From positions 1-9,278 of the forward strand of contig JAFAWJ010000696.1 in assembly GCA_019242065.1 (NCBI GenBank): 9,278 bases of DNA, written 5' to 3'. Position numbers and translations under genes: made by a program. Under the pieces are notes generated by a model that was not told the DNA's origin, ran no database searches, and was given only the letters and a program-made list of their open reading frames with translations. The DNA comes from Chloroflexota bacterium (GTDB lineage Bacteria > Chloroflexota > UBA6077 > CF-72). This document shows positions 1-7,174 of this stretch, one piece after another. How positions within the stretch are numbered: the first letter of the stretch is position 1; each line of letters begins with the position of its first letter.

Positions 1-1496
1 ACGGTGCGGTGACCCTGGCCACCGGGTGTCGAGCCGATAAAGACGCGGACTTCGCCGTCCGGTTGAATCCGCAGGACCGCGGGTTCCACCTGCTGGATGC
101 CGGCCGACTCCACGCAGCAGGCGACACCGATGCCGAGGTGCTCGCCGTCTGCCTGGCGGCGACGGGCGGCGGCGTAGCCCACCGCGTCGACGGCGGTCTC
201 CAGCAGCGCCGGATAGTCACCTCCGTCATACGTTACCGGCCGGCTGCCCATGCGCAGATAGCCGGTGGTGTAGGGCATGAGCTCCGGGTGGATCAGGTTG
301 CGACGGCGGACCTCGACGGGATCCAGGTGTACTGCCTGGGCCAGACGATCCATCAAACGCTCGATGATGAAATTGCCGACCTCTCGGCCGCCGCCACGAA
401 TGAACCCGGTCGGGACGGTGTTGGTGTAAATCACCGTCGCGTGGGCGTCGAGCGCGGGCAACTGGTACGCGCTCAGCACATGGCTGAGAATGTTGTCGCT
501 CTGGCCCAGGCCGGCGCCGCCGTACGCACCGACGTCGTGCCGGAGTTCGACGCGGAGACCGCGCAGGGTGCCGTCAGGATTCGCCGCCAATTCGGCGTCC
601 GCCACGTCGCCGTGTGACTGACCCGAGGCCTGAGTGTCCTCGGTGCGTCCCGCGATCCAGCGCACCGGACGGCCGAAGCGGCGGGCCATGAGTGGCACGA
701 GGATCTCCTCGGGGTAGATCTGACCCTTGGCGCCGAAACCGCCACCGACGTCGCGGGCGACGACGCGGATCTGGTCGCGCTCGATGTTCAGGATCGAGGC
801 GATGCGGTCGCGAACGCCGAAGACCCACTGCGTCGAGGTCCAGACGGTCAGTTTGCCGGTGTCGGGATCGACGGACGCGGCGGTGCCGCGTGGCTCCATG
901 TAGCCGCCGATGACGCGGCCGAGGCGCACGCGCAGGCGGACGACGGTTTCTGTGTTGAAGGCCGCTTCGACGTCGCCGAAGCTGCGCTCGACTTCGCCCG
1001 CCACATTGGAGCCGATCCAGTCGTGCAGAACGCGTGCGTTGGGGTGTGTGGCGGCGAGCACGTTGCCGACACCGTCGAGGGGGGTGAAGTCGACCTGCAC
1101 CAGGTCTGCCGCGTCGTTGGCGAGGCTGCTGTCGTTGGCGACGACCACGGCGATGGGCTCGCCGACGTAGCGCACGCGATCGGTGGCCAGGACGGGGCGC
1201 GGGGCGGCTTGCATGCCGGGCGGGGCGGGGTCGCCCATGGGCTTATGGTGGATTTCGGGCAGGTCGGCGGCGCTGAAGGCTGCCAGGACGCCCGGGAGGC
1301 GGCGGGCGGCATCCAGGTCGATGGCGTTGATGGTGGCGTGCGGGTAGGGGGAGCGGACGACGGCCATCGAGAGCAGGCCGGGGAGGCGCACGTCCTCGAC
1401 GTACTGGCCAAGGCCGCGGAGGAGGGCTGGGTCTTCGCGGCGGCGGAGCGAGGCGCCGATGTGGGCGAGGGCGGGGGCGCTCATCGGCGGTGTCAT
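1..1496 (-). CDS. Xanthine dehydrogenase / CO dehydrogenase family molybdopterin-binding large subunit (partial, 3' end missing)
   Basis: Molybdenum hydroxylase large subunit, which carries the molybdopterin-cytosine-dinucleotide active site and normally works with FAD and 2Fe-2S subunits. The 498 visible codons run off the left edge; family members are usually about 750-800 residues. Visible landmarks: the N-terminal small domain with LLRGLGQYVEDVRLPG (residues 25-40) and VRYVGEPIAVVVA (108-120), then the cofactor-binding loop GGGFGAKG (251-258), the active-site loop GFIRGGGRE (364-372) followed by an ER-MD motif (379-383), and GGQGHRT (492-498) at the edge. The active-site loop lacks the cysteine of form I CoxL (AYRCSFR) and differs from form II AYRGAGR, so CO oxidation is not supported and the substrate is unknown. 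The start could be ATG 1496 or ATG 1484; neither has a clear Shine-Dalgarno. It is the first gene of its unit here, and no FAD or iron-sulfur subunit lies upstream, so partners may lie beyond the left edge. Confidence 0.9.
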   Translation of the reverse strand, partial: MTPPMSAPALAHIGASLRRREDPALLRGLGQYVEDVRLPGLLSMAVVRSPYPHATINAIDLDAARRLPGVLAAFSAADLPEIHHKPMGDPAPPGMQAAPRPVLATDRVRYVGEPIAVVVANDSSLANDAADLVQVDFTPLDGVGNVLAATHPNARVLHDWIGSNVAGEVERSFGDVEAAFNTETVVRLRVRLGRVIGGYMEPRGTAASVDPDTGKLTVWTSTQWVFGVRDRIASILNIERDQIRVVARDVGGGFGAKGQIYPEEILVPLMARRFGRPVRWIAGRTEDTQASGQSHGDVADAELAANPDGTLRGLRVELRHDVGAYGGAGLGQSDNILSHVLSAYQLPALDAHATVIYTNTVPTGFIRGGGREVGNFIIERLMDRLAQAVHLDPVEVRRRNLIHPELMPYTTGYLRMGSRPVTYDGGDYPALLETAVDAVGYAAARRRQADGEHLGIGVACCVESAGIQQVEPAVLRIQPDGEVRVFIGSTPGGQGHRT

Positions 1497-1529
1497 AGCA
1501 GGTGGCGTGCCGACGCCGGCTTTGAGTAC

Positions 1530-1559
1530 GTCTCTGACGGCATCCGTACTGTCAGACAC
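1530..1559. promoter_or_regulatory. Inverted repeat, possible operator
   Basis: GTCTCTGAC (1530-1538) and GTCAGACAC (1551-1559) are inverted copies with one mismatch, separated by 12 bp. The inner arms TCTGAC/GTCAGA match perfectly. The centre-to-centre spacing of about 21 bp (two helical turns) and the position between divergent genes would suit a dimeric regulator. It could also be chance; no protein is assigned. Confidence 0.35.
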
Positions 1560-1652
1560 AACACTCCAAGAATGGAACCCGTAGGCTGATCGCGACAGCT
1601 CAGGCTAGGCACGGTCCTTGCACAGCCGAGCAGGTCAGAAGAAATTCTCATC

Positions 1653-1657
1653 GGAGG
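1653..1657 (+). promoter_or_regulatory. Ribosome binding site of the GlsB-like gene
   Basis: GGAGG ends 9 nt before the ATG at 1667. It is a strong, well-placed Shine-Dalgarno and fixes the start of the small membrane protein. It is also one of the few strong sites in the window. Confidence 0.8.
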
Positions 1658-1666
1658 AACGACGCA

Positions 1667-1942
1667 ATGGCATTGGAACCGGGTGGCTTGATTGCCTGGT
1701 TGGTCGTGGGACTCATCGCCGGCTGGCTGGCCGGGCAGTTCATGCGCGGCGGCGGCTTCGGCATCATCGGCGACATCGTCGTCGGCGTTATTGGCGCGTT
1801 CATCGGCGGCCTGATTTTCAGCTTCCTGATGCCGGGCAGCAGCGTCGGGCTCATCGGCAGCATCATCGTCGCCGTCATCGGCGCCGTGATTCTGATCGCC
1901 CTGCTCCGACTGGTCACCGGCAACCGCACCGCGGCTCCCTAA
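1667..1942 (+). CDS. GlsB/YeaQ/YmgE family stress-response membrane protein
   Basis: A 91-residue integral membrane protein of the family once called transglycosylase-associated. The function is not well defined; members are induced by general or envelope stress in several bacteria. The sequence shows three glycine-rich hydrophobic segments at about residues 7-24, 32-54 and 59-83, with the family-typical WLVVGLIAGWLAGQ, then a GGGFGIIGDIVVGVIGAFIGG stretch, and a short basic tail. The length matches the usual 80-100 residues, so the gene looks intact. It has a strong GGAGG site. It is monocistronic by context: it diverges from the molybdenum hydroxylase and converges with 6-phosphogluconate dehydrogenase, whose stop is 22 bp away. 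The many glycines within helices fit tight helix packing, as in the family. The family assignment is from sequence pattern and is firm; the physiological role is inferred. Confidence 0.93.
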   Translation: MALEPGGLIAWLVVGLIAGWLAGQFMRGGGFGIIGDIVVGVIGAFIGGLIFSFLMPGSSVGLIGSIIVAVIGAVILIALLRLVTGNRTAAP

Positions 1943-1951
1943 CCAGGTGAC

Positions 1952-1984
1952 AGCGCGTGGCGAGCTAGCCGCCCGCCGCGCGCT
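1952..1984. terminator. GC-rich hairpin between convergent genes, possible terminator
   Basis: AGCGCGTGGCG (1952-1962) can pair with CGCCGCGCGCT (1974-1984) over 11 bp with a single G-T wobble, around an 11-nt loop. It begins 10 bp after the GlsB-like stop and covers the last codons of the converging 6-phosphogluconate dehydrogenase gene. No T-tract follows on either strand, so intrinsic termination is uncertain. In a GC-rich genome such stems also occur by chance. Confidence 0.35.
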
Positions 1985-2987
1985 CCACGTGTCCGCCGAA
2001 TTCAAACCGCATCGCGGACAGGACTTTGGTCGAGAACAGATCCTCGCCACGCGAGGAGAAGCGCTCGAACAGCGCGGTACTCAGGACGGGTGCCGGCGCG
2101 CCCTCGTCGATGGCCGCGGTGACTGTCCACCGACCTTCACCCGAGTCTGAAACGCGACCCGCGAACTGGGCGAGGTCGGCGTCCTTGGCCAGGGCCGCGG
2201 CCACCAGGTCGAGCAGCCACGAGGCCACGACGCTGCCCCGCCGCCACACCTCGGCCACGTCGGGAATGTTGAAGTCGTACTGGTAGTACTCGGGATTGCG
2301 AAGCGGCGTCGTCTCGGCGTCAATAGTGCGGCCACGGATGCCCACGTCGGCGTGGCGCAAAATATTCAGGCCTTCGCCGTAGGAGGCCATCAGGCCGTAT
2401 TCGATGGCGTTGTGGACCATTTTGACAAAGTGGCCGGCCCCGCTCGGACCGCAATGCAGGTAACCCTGCTCGGCCGTGGAGAGCGGCCCGCTGCGCCCGG
2501 GCGTCCGCTCCGAGGCTTCGGATTCGCCCGGCGCCAGCGTCTTGAAGAGGGGGTCGAGGCGTTGGACGGGTGCGTCCGGACCGCCAATCATCAGGCAGTA
2601 GCCCCGCTCGCGCCCCCAAACGCCACCGCTGGTGCCCACGTCGAGGTAGTGGACTCCACTCGGCTGCAGCTTGCCGCTGCGGCGAATGTCGTCGATGTAG
2701 TAGGAGTTGCCGCCGTCGATCAGGACGTCGTCGGCGTGCACGAACTTGACCAGGCCGTCCAGGGTCGTATCGACGACGGCGGCCGGCACCATCAGCCAGA
2801 TGGCTCGCGGGGCCTGGAGCTTTTGCACCAGGTCTTCGAGCGAGCTCGCACCGGTGGCGCCGTCGCGCACCAGCGACTGGACGGCGTCGGCGCTGTTATC
2901 AAACACGACACAGTGGTGTCCGCCGGCCATGAGGCGTCGGACCATGTTGGCACCCATTCGCCCGAGCCCGATCATTCCAAGTTCCAT
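1965..2987 (-). CDS. gnd: 6-phosphogluconate dehydrogenase, decarboxylating (short form)
   Basis: Cytosolic enzyme converting 6-phosphogluconate to ribulose 5-phosphate and CO2 with reduction of NAD(P)+. The 340-residue length fits the short bacterial form (about 300-340), not the roughly 470-residue E. coli Gnd. The Rossmann motif GLGRMG spans residues 7-12. Substrate-binding DGGNSYY is at 91-97, followed by [10 protein letters not shown] (116-125). The catalytic segment [16 protein letters not shown] (183-198) places Lys189, His192, Asn193 and Glu196 at the family spacing. GRWT (285-288) and FSSR (310-313) lie in the C-terminal helical domain. Asp30 ends the second beta strand, where NADP-preferring enzymes have Asn-Arg, which suggests NAD+ preference (inference). 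The ATG at 2987 has no obvious Shine-Dalgarno. It lies 15 bp after the upstream phosphoesterase stop, so translation may be coupled within one transcript. Confidence 0.95.
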   Translation of the reverse strand: MELGMIGLGRMGANMVRRLMAGGHHCVVFDNSADAVQSLVRDGATGASSLEDLVQKLQAPRAIWLMVPAAVVDTTLDGLVKFVHADDVLIDGGNSYYIDDIRRSGKLQPSGVHYLDVGTSGGVWGRERGYCLMIGGPDAPVQRLDPLFKTLAPGESEASERTPGRSGPLSTAEQGYLHCGPSGAGHFVKMVHNAIEYGLMASYGEGLNILRHADVGIRGRTIDAETTPLRNPEYYQYDFNIPDVAEVWRRGSVVASWLLDLVAAALAKDADLAQFAGRVSDSGEGRWTVTAAIDEGAPAPVLSTALFERFSSRGEDLFSTKVLSAMRFEFGGHVERAAGG

Positions 2988-3002
2988 AATTTGGAGTCTA
3001 AT

Positions 3003-5618
3003 CTAGTCGTTTTCGACCACGAAGTCCCACGTGGCGAGGATGTGCGCGCCGACGGGTGCCCAGCGCATCAGGCCTTCACCGACGGGCTCGCCGGCGCGCA
3101 GCGCGAAGGTGGCGGTCTCGCCGGGTTCGAGTGTGGCAGGCGGCTCGGGCTGTCCCGGCACCAGTGAGGGGTGGTACTCGGTGCCACGAAAGTCGATGGC
3201 GTCGAACGCGGCGACGTCGATCGGCACGCTCGCGGTCGCGTTGCTGAGAGTGACGGTCCACGTGCAGGTCGTCGACGGTGGCTGGTATGGCAGGCCTTCG
3301 CCAGGCACCTGCGGGCCGTTGACGACGGCGGTCACCGACCAGTCGGGCGTGACCACTCGGATGGCGTCGCCCTCAGAGGTGAGCGCGGCCTGGTCGAGCG
3401 TACCGACGAGGACCGAGTCGCTGCTGGCGCTCGGTGCGCTCTGGGGTATCGCGGTGTCGGGTCCCGCCTGGGTGAAGACGTCGGAGCCGAAGTCCGTCAA
3501 GCCGGCCTGGGCGGCATAGCCGAGATGCCCCATGCCGTCGAGCCCACCCGAGACGCTACCGGCGCCGGGTGACAGCGGCGTCGTGTCGTTGCCTTCGGCG
3601 ACGTCGAAGACGTCCTCCATGGTCCGCAGCCAGCTGTAATGGTTGTACTTGACGTTCGAGATGGTGCCCGGCGCGATGCTCGGACCGATCAACACGCTGC
3701 CAGTGTCGCCCCCACCCGGGGTAGGATCGGTAGCGTCGTAGAGTGGGTCGGGCGTCTGACCTGGCTGGAGCGCGCCCGGGGCGCCTTCGGCACTGAGCGT
3801 GATCCCGCTGACGGGCCCGCTCGGGTTGACGGGACTGCCGCTCTGATCGACAAGCTGAAACGAACCGACGGTTGCCGAACCGGAGCTCTCTGTCGGGAAC
3901 TGCGGTCCGGTGTCGGTGACGGCGCCCACGAAGGAACTGTCGGGGATGTTGCTGCCGGTCACTTCGCGGCCGGTGTCGTCGGCCACGATGGCGTTGTCCT
4001 GGATGGTGCTCGACGCTGGATCGCCGGTGGCGTCTTTGTCCGAGCGCGCGCCGGGTGAATTTCCGGAGCCGCCGCGGACGATACCCGGCACGCAATTGGC
4101 GGGCGTGAGCGGACTGGTCGAGGTACACGCGGGCGGCCGGTCGATGAAGCTATTGTTGCCCGGCCCAGGGTACAACTGGTTGCCGTTGGCATCGGTGCCG
4201 AGGGTCGAGTTGGGTCCGGTCGGCTCGGTCGAGGTGTCCTGACCACCGACGTTCTGTCCGGCGGCGTCGGCGGCGATGGCCGCGCTGGCATTCGGCTTGT
4301 CGGCGGCGGTGGGCGGGTAGCTGTCGGCGTTGTTGAAGCTGTTGCCCGTGTACGTGAACGGCGGAAAGCCTTCGTCGAAGGTGACGTCGATCAGCCCGCC
4401 ATCCTGAAATGCCTGCGACCGCTCGATCAACGGGATGTAGTACTCGAGGAACAGGTCGGCGGCGTACAGGCCGCCGGTGTAGTTGACCGGCGGAATCGTT
4501 TCGGGGTCGTACGCATACGCGGTGTCTGTCGCGTAATTGGGCGAGCCATCCGCGTTGAAGGCACCCGAGAGGTTGTTGCCCTTGCAGACGGCGTCGTGCG
4601 CGTCGCTGCAATTGTTGGGGCTGATCCAACTGAAGGCGGGCACCGTGTTCGCGAGCAGGTCGGCCGCGAGGCCTGTTTTGGGATTGGCCAGGTTGACGAC
4701 GTGGGCGGCGTCGCAGTTCGTCCCACCATCCGACGGCTGGTTGAGGGCAGGCGTCGTACCGGTGGGGGTGACTTCGCCGGTCAACGACTCGAACCAGGGC
4801 ACCGGATTGTGTTTGGCGACATATTGATCGATGTAATTGGTGCCGTTGACGACGCTGTTCTGGACGCCGGTGAAGCTGGTCACGTTGCCGGACGGCGCAT
4901 TCAGGTCCACAGGGTTGGTCGTCGCGTTATTGTCCGCGGTACCGGGGCCGCCACACGCGGCATCTTCGCGTCCGGGCACGGTGGTGTCCTGGAACGGCGA
5001 ATTGGGATCCTGGACGTAGTTCTGCTCACCACCCAGGCTCTGGGCGTAGTCTTTCCAGGTCACTCCGGCGGCGTTGAACTGGTTGAAAAGCGTCGGGACA
5101 TTGGTCGGGTACGAGCAGCCATTGGCACCCAGGGGGGCGTTGGGGCCACCTCTGGAGTCGAGCTGCCCGTAGTTGGGATTCGCGGACAGTGAGCCACCCG
5201 CGGACTCGATGCCGGAGTTGGCGTTGATCAGCGTGTTTTTCGTGGAGCAGTCCTGCTGGACGTCCTCCGAAGGTGCCTGGCCTGATACCAGCGAGATGTA
5301 GTTGTCCATGCTGGCGTGGCCCGTGCCGTAGTAGTTGGTCAGCAGGACCCCCTGGGAGGGCAGCGTCTTCCACAAGTAACTGTTCTGGTTCAAACCGGTG
5401 AACGATGCGTCGTACGACTTGTTCTCCAGAATGATCAACCAGACGTGTTTGATCTGCCCCGGTTGCAGCGCAGCACCGGTGATGGTCACGCCTGGGGCCC
5501 CCTCGGCGGAGGTGATGGGAGTGGCAGCCGGGCTGAACGCCGCACTGCCGAGCATCAGCACGGCGGCGGTCAGAGCACGGCCGGTGCGAGCGCGAGCGGT
5601 TCGCGCAGGGAAACGCAT
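3003..5618 (-). CDS. Secreted phosphoesterase (alkaline/acid phosphatase-like, PF04185 family) with C-terminal Ig-like domain
   Basis: An 871-residue exported hydrolase expected to cleave phosphate esters outside the membrane. The N-terminus has a basic region with several arginines, then a hydrophobic core ALTAAVLMLGSAAFSPA (15-31): a signal peptide. Family motifs: KHVWLIILENKSYD (57-70, metal-ligand Glu65-Asn66), GHASMDNYISLVSGQ (100-114), WISPNNCSDAHD (331-342), LIDVTFDEG (409-417, Asp415-Glu416), YNHYSWLRTMEDVF (658-671) and GHLGYAAQAGLTDFGSDVF (697-715). A Gly/Ser/Pro/Asn-rich insertion of about 230 residues (425-655) separates the last two from the rest. Residues 750-871 form a separate beta-rich segment resembling DUF4352-type Ig-like domains. 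The frame stays open to 5909, but that would overlap the upstream gene. The ATG at 5618 lies 12 nt from GAGGAGG and starts at the signal peptide; the ATG at 5630 abuts the Shine-Dalgarno and is less likely. Substrate unknown. Confidence 0.9.
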   Translation of the reverse strand: MRFPARTARARTGRALTAAVLMLGSAAFSPAATPITSAEGAPGVTITGAALQPGQIKHVWLIILENKSYDASFTGLNQNSYLWKTLPSQGVLLTNYYGTGHASMDNYISLVSGQAPSEDVQQDCSTKNTLINANSGIESAGGSLSANPNYGQLDSRGGPNAPLGANGCSYPTNVPTLFNQFNAAGVTWKDYAQSLGGEQNYVQDPNSPFQDTTVPGREDAACGGPGTADNNATTNPVDLNAPSGNVTSFTGVQNSVVNGTNYIDQYVAKHNPVPWFESLTGEVTPTGTTPALNQPSDGGTNCDAAHVVNLANPKTGLAADLLANTVPAFSWISPNNCSDAHDAVCKGNNLSGAFNADGSPNYATDTAYAYDPETIPPVNYTGGLYAADLFLEYYIPLIERSQAFQDGGLIDVTFDEGFPPFTYTGNSFNNADSYPPTAADKPNASAAIAADAAGQNVGGQDTSTEPTGPNSTLGTDANGNQLYPGPGNNSFIDRPPACTSTSPLTPANCVPGIVRGGSGNSPGARSDKDATGDPASSTIQDNAIVADDTGREVTGSNIPDSSFVGAVTDTGPQFPTESSGSATVGSFQLVDQSGSPVNPSGPVSGITLSAEGAPGALQPGQTPDPLYDATDPTPGGGDTGSVLIGPSIAPGTISNVKYNHYSWLRTMEDVFDVAEGNDTTPLSPGAGSVSGGLDGMGHLGYAAQAGLTDFGSDVFTQAGPDTAIPQSAPSASSDSVLVGTLDQAALTSEGDAIRVVTPDWSVTAVVNGPQVPGEGLPYQPPSTTCTWTVTLSNATASVPIDVAAFDAIDFRGTEYHPSLVPGQPEPPATLEPGETATFALRAGEPVGEGLMRWAPVGAHILATWDFVVEND

Positions 5619-5630
5619 GTGAGCGATCAT

Positions 5631-5637
5631 CCTCCTC
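5631..5637 (-). promoter_or_regulatory. Ribosome binding site deciding the phosphoesterase start
   Basis: On the minus strand GAGGAGG directly precedes an ATG at 5630 and lies 12 nt before the ATG at 5618. Zero spacing cannot serve the first codon, so the second in-frame ATG, which also begins the signal peptide, is preferred. Confidence 0.6.
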
Positions 5638-5639
5638 GG

Positions 5640-5668
5640 GGGCGCCAGAATGTACGGGCTGGGCGCCC
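5640..5668 (-). promoter_or_regulatory. Inverted repeat in the phosphoesterase leader
   Basis: GGGCGCC (5640-5646) and GGCGCCC (5662-5668) can form a 7-bp all-GC stem with a 15-nt loop just upstream of the GAGGAGG site. It could be an mRNA leader hairpin, a weak terminator of the upstream gene without a T-tract, or chance. I see no strong promoter in the remaining 100 bp of this gap, which does contain TTGACC at 5755-5760 (minus) without a good -10 partner. Confidence 0.3.
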
Positions 5669-5769
5669 TCGCAGGGTAAGGTCTCGCGCGTGAACGGACC
5701 GTGAATGGCATGTTAACGCTGGCTATCGTCCCGACCGTGAACGAAGCGAAATTGGTCAACGGCAGCCGC

Positions 5770-7032
5770 TCAGAAGCACGCGTAGTCCGTGTCAAAGCCG
5801 CCGTTCTGGAACTGCACGTACTTGACACGCCCGCCGGAGACGGTCCGTGCGCACCAGCCGGGGGCGTCCTGCGCGTTGTTGGCGCCCGGCCGCCAGTTGA
5901 GCAAGCCACCGAACGGGCCGCTGGGCGAGGCTGGACCGATCAGCGCCTCCCAGTCCGTCAGCGTGGAGTAGACCCCAACCGAGGCGACGTTGACCGAGTG
6001 CAGGTAGTCCAGCGCGCCCTGCACGTCGGCGGCGTTGGTGTCAAGATCAGGGGACCAACTGTTGGCAGACTCCACGTCGAGCCACCACGGATACTGCGTC
6101 GCGGCCGACCGGCCAGTCACGCCGACAGCGCGGGCAAACGCGTCCTGACCTGCCAACCAACCGTAGTCGTAGGCGCAGTCGGCGCTCCAGGAACCGTCGC
6201 ACGCGCGCGGAGCGTTGGTACCCACGGGCGGCCAGTACGTGGAAGCATCTGGACCAGGATTGGCGGTATTCATGTACAGGCCCACGTGGGCCTGGTTCGG
6301 CGACGTCGAGGACAGCGCCCAGACGAACTGACGTGGCAAGCACGGATTCGGACTGAACGGACGACCACCGTCGACACCAACTATGCCGAAGGCCGGCGGC
6401 GGGGGCTCGGCGCCAGTGGAACACTGCGGATAGGAAATGTCGTTGCCGGCTACGGCGGGCGCAGGCAGAACCGGTTGCGGCTGGGATGGTGGTGGAGTGG
6501 GCGTTCCGCGCGGCACCGGGACGGGCGTTGGCGCTCGCATGGTGACCGTCACCTGGCGATACCACCACCCTCGATCTGGCAAGTGGGCGTACACCGACAG
6601 GGTGTCGGAACCGACTGGCAGCGCAAGGGTAGAGACGTTCAGGCTCCAACCGGCGGGCGCCCAGAACGGGGTCTTCAGCGCGGCGGCGACGTCTGGCCGG
6701 TTCTGCTGAAACAGCGCGTGGCCGAGGGGTCGTCCACCATCGTCCATGGTGCCGAGGAAGACCTCGACGTCGTCGACGCCGGTCCAGCCCTGGGCGGTGA
6801 GGTCCACGATCCAGCCGGCGAGGGCGAGCGTCGCGCCGGTCTGCAGCGAGGCGCCCGTGGCGGGCGTGTCGATGACGCCGGCGAGCGAGGTGCGGTCGCC
6901 CGTGGCGGCTGGGCCGGGGTTCCAAGCGCCCACGCCCGGCGCGGACTGCGCCGCGGCTGGCGCGACGGCCAGCACGCCGATCATCATGGCTGCAAGGAGC
7001 GCCCACAGGGATCGTCGCATGTCGGCGGGCAT
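5770..7032 (-). CDS. Secreted protein: Ig-like domain, Pro-rich linker, GH25-like TIM-barrel
   Basis: A 420-residue exported protein, likely acting at the cell surface. Arg6-Arg7 precede a hydrophobic stretch (LWALLAAMMIGVLAVA, 9-24) ending in AAA before Gln29: a signal peptide. Residues 48-165 form a beta-rich domain containing GVIDTPATGASLQTGATLAL and GWIVDLTAQGW, resembling Ig-like domains in secreted bacterial proteins. A Pro/Thr linker follows (168-196). The C-terminal domain opens with GNDISYPQC (196-204) and carries WWLDVESANSW (316-326) and SVGVYSTLTDW (351-361). Asp198 and the Asp319-x-Glu321 pair are placed like the catalytic acids of GH25 lysozyme-type barrels. Six cysteines lie in this domain, one next to the C-terminus, and could form three disulfides. 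A peptidoglycan or glycan substrate is plausible but unproven. The start is uncertain: TTG 7047, ATG 7032 and ATG 7020 are all in frame and none has a good Shine-Dalgarno. Confidence 0.72.
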   Translation of the reverse strand: MPADMRRSLWALLAAMMIGVLAVAPAAAQSAPGVGAWNPGPAATGDRTSLAGVIDTPATGASLQTGATLALAGWIVDLTAQGWTGVDDVEVFLGTMDDGGRPLGHALFQQNRPDVAAALKTPFWAPAGWSLNVSTLALPVGSDTLSVYAHLPDRGWWYRQVTVTMRAPTPVPVPRGTPTPPPSQPQPVLPAPAVAGNDISYPQCSTGAEPPPPAFGIVGVDGGRPFSPNPCLPRQFVWALSSTSPNQAHVGLYMNTANPGPDASTYWPPVGTNAPRACDGSWSADCAYDYGWLAGQDAFARAVGVTGRSAATQYPWWLDVESANSWSPDLDTNAADVQGALDYLHSVNVASVGVYSTLTDWEALIGPASPSGPFGGLLNWRPGANNAQDAPGWCARTVSGGRVKYVQFQNGGFDTDYACF

Positions 7033-7077
7033 TGAACCATGGGACAAACCTGTGAGCCGCCCCCTATGGGTAATGAG

Positions 7078-7107
7078 TATCTAAAAACTCCGGGTACGTG
7101 TGCCCAA
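7078..7107 (-). promoter_or_regulatory. Weak candidate promoter for the GH25-like gene
   Basis: On the minus strand TTGGGC (7102-7107) and TAGATA (7078-7083) are 18 bp apart, about 45 bp upstream of the ATG at 7032. The -10 match is only half of consensus, so this is a guess based on position. Confidence 0.25.
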
Positions 7108-7163
7108 GAGCGGGGGCGCAAGTTTGGGCGCATTGACCGACGCCAGATTGCCAGCACGAGGGC

Positions 7164-7169
7164 TAGATT
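7164..7169 (+). promoter_or_regulatory. -10 element, possible leaderless start of the 7175 gene
   Basis: TAGATT fits the TANNNT -10 pattern and ends 5 nt before the ATG at 7175, so transcription would begin at or very near the start codon. No Shine-Dalgarno is present, as expected for a leaderless mRNA. The nearest -35-like TTGACC (7133-7138) is 25 bp away, too far for an ordinary spacer. Confidence 0.4.
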
Positions 7170-7174
7170 CGTGT

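Larger units (their letters stand above)
1497..1666. other. Divergent intergenic region between the hydroxylase and the GlsB-like gene
   Basis: 170 bp that should hold promoters for both diverging genes. I see no strong -35/-10 pair for either. A TTGAGT (1522-1527) and TACTGT (1547-1552) pair on the plus strand is 19 bp apart, which is only marginal. The clear structure is an inverted repeat, listed separately. Confidence 0.5.

Noticed and set aside
9..617. 202-codon plus-strand open frame opposite the molybdenum hydroxylase
   Set aside because: Shadow of the true minus-strand frame, which carries clear family motifs across the same bases.
5619..5909. N-terminal extension of the phosphoesterase by 97 residues
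   Set aside because: It would overlap the upstream gene in another frame, is rich in Arg/Ser/Thr with no fold-like pattern, and would put the signal peptide in the middle of the protein.
5701..7035. 444-codon plus-strand open frame opposite the GH25-like gene
   Set aside because: Very Arg/Gly-rich with no motifs; the minus-strand frame has a signal peptide and recognisable domains. It is an antisense shadow typical of high-GC DNA.
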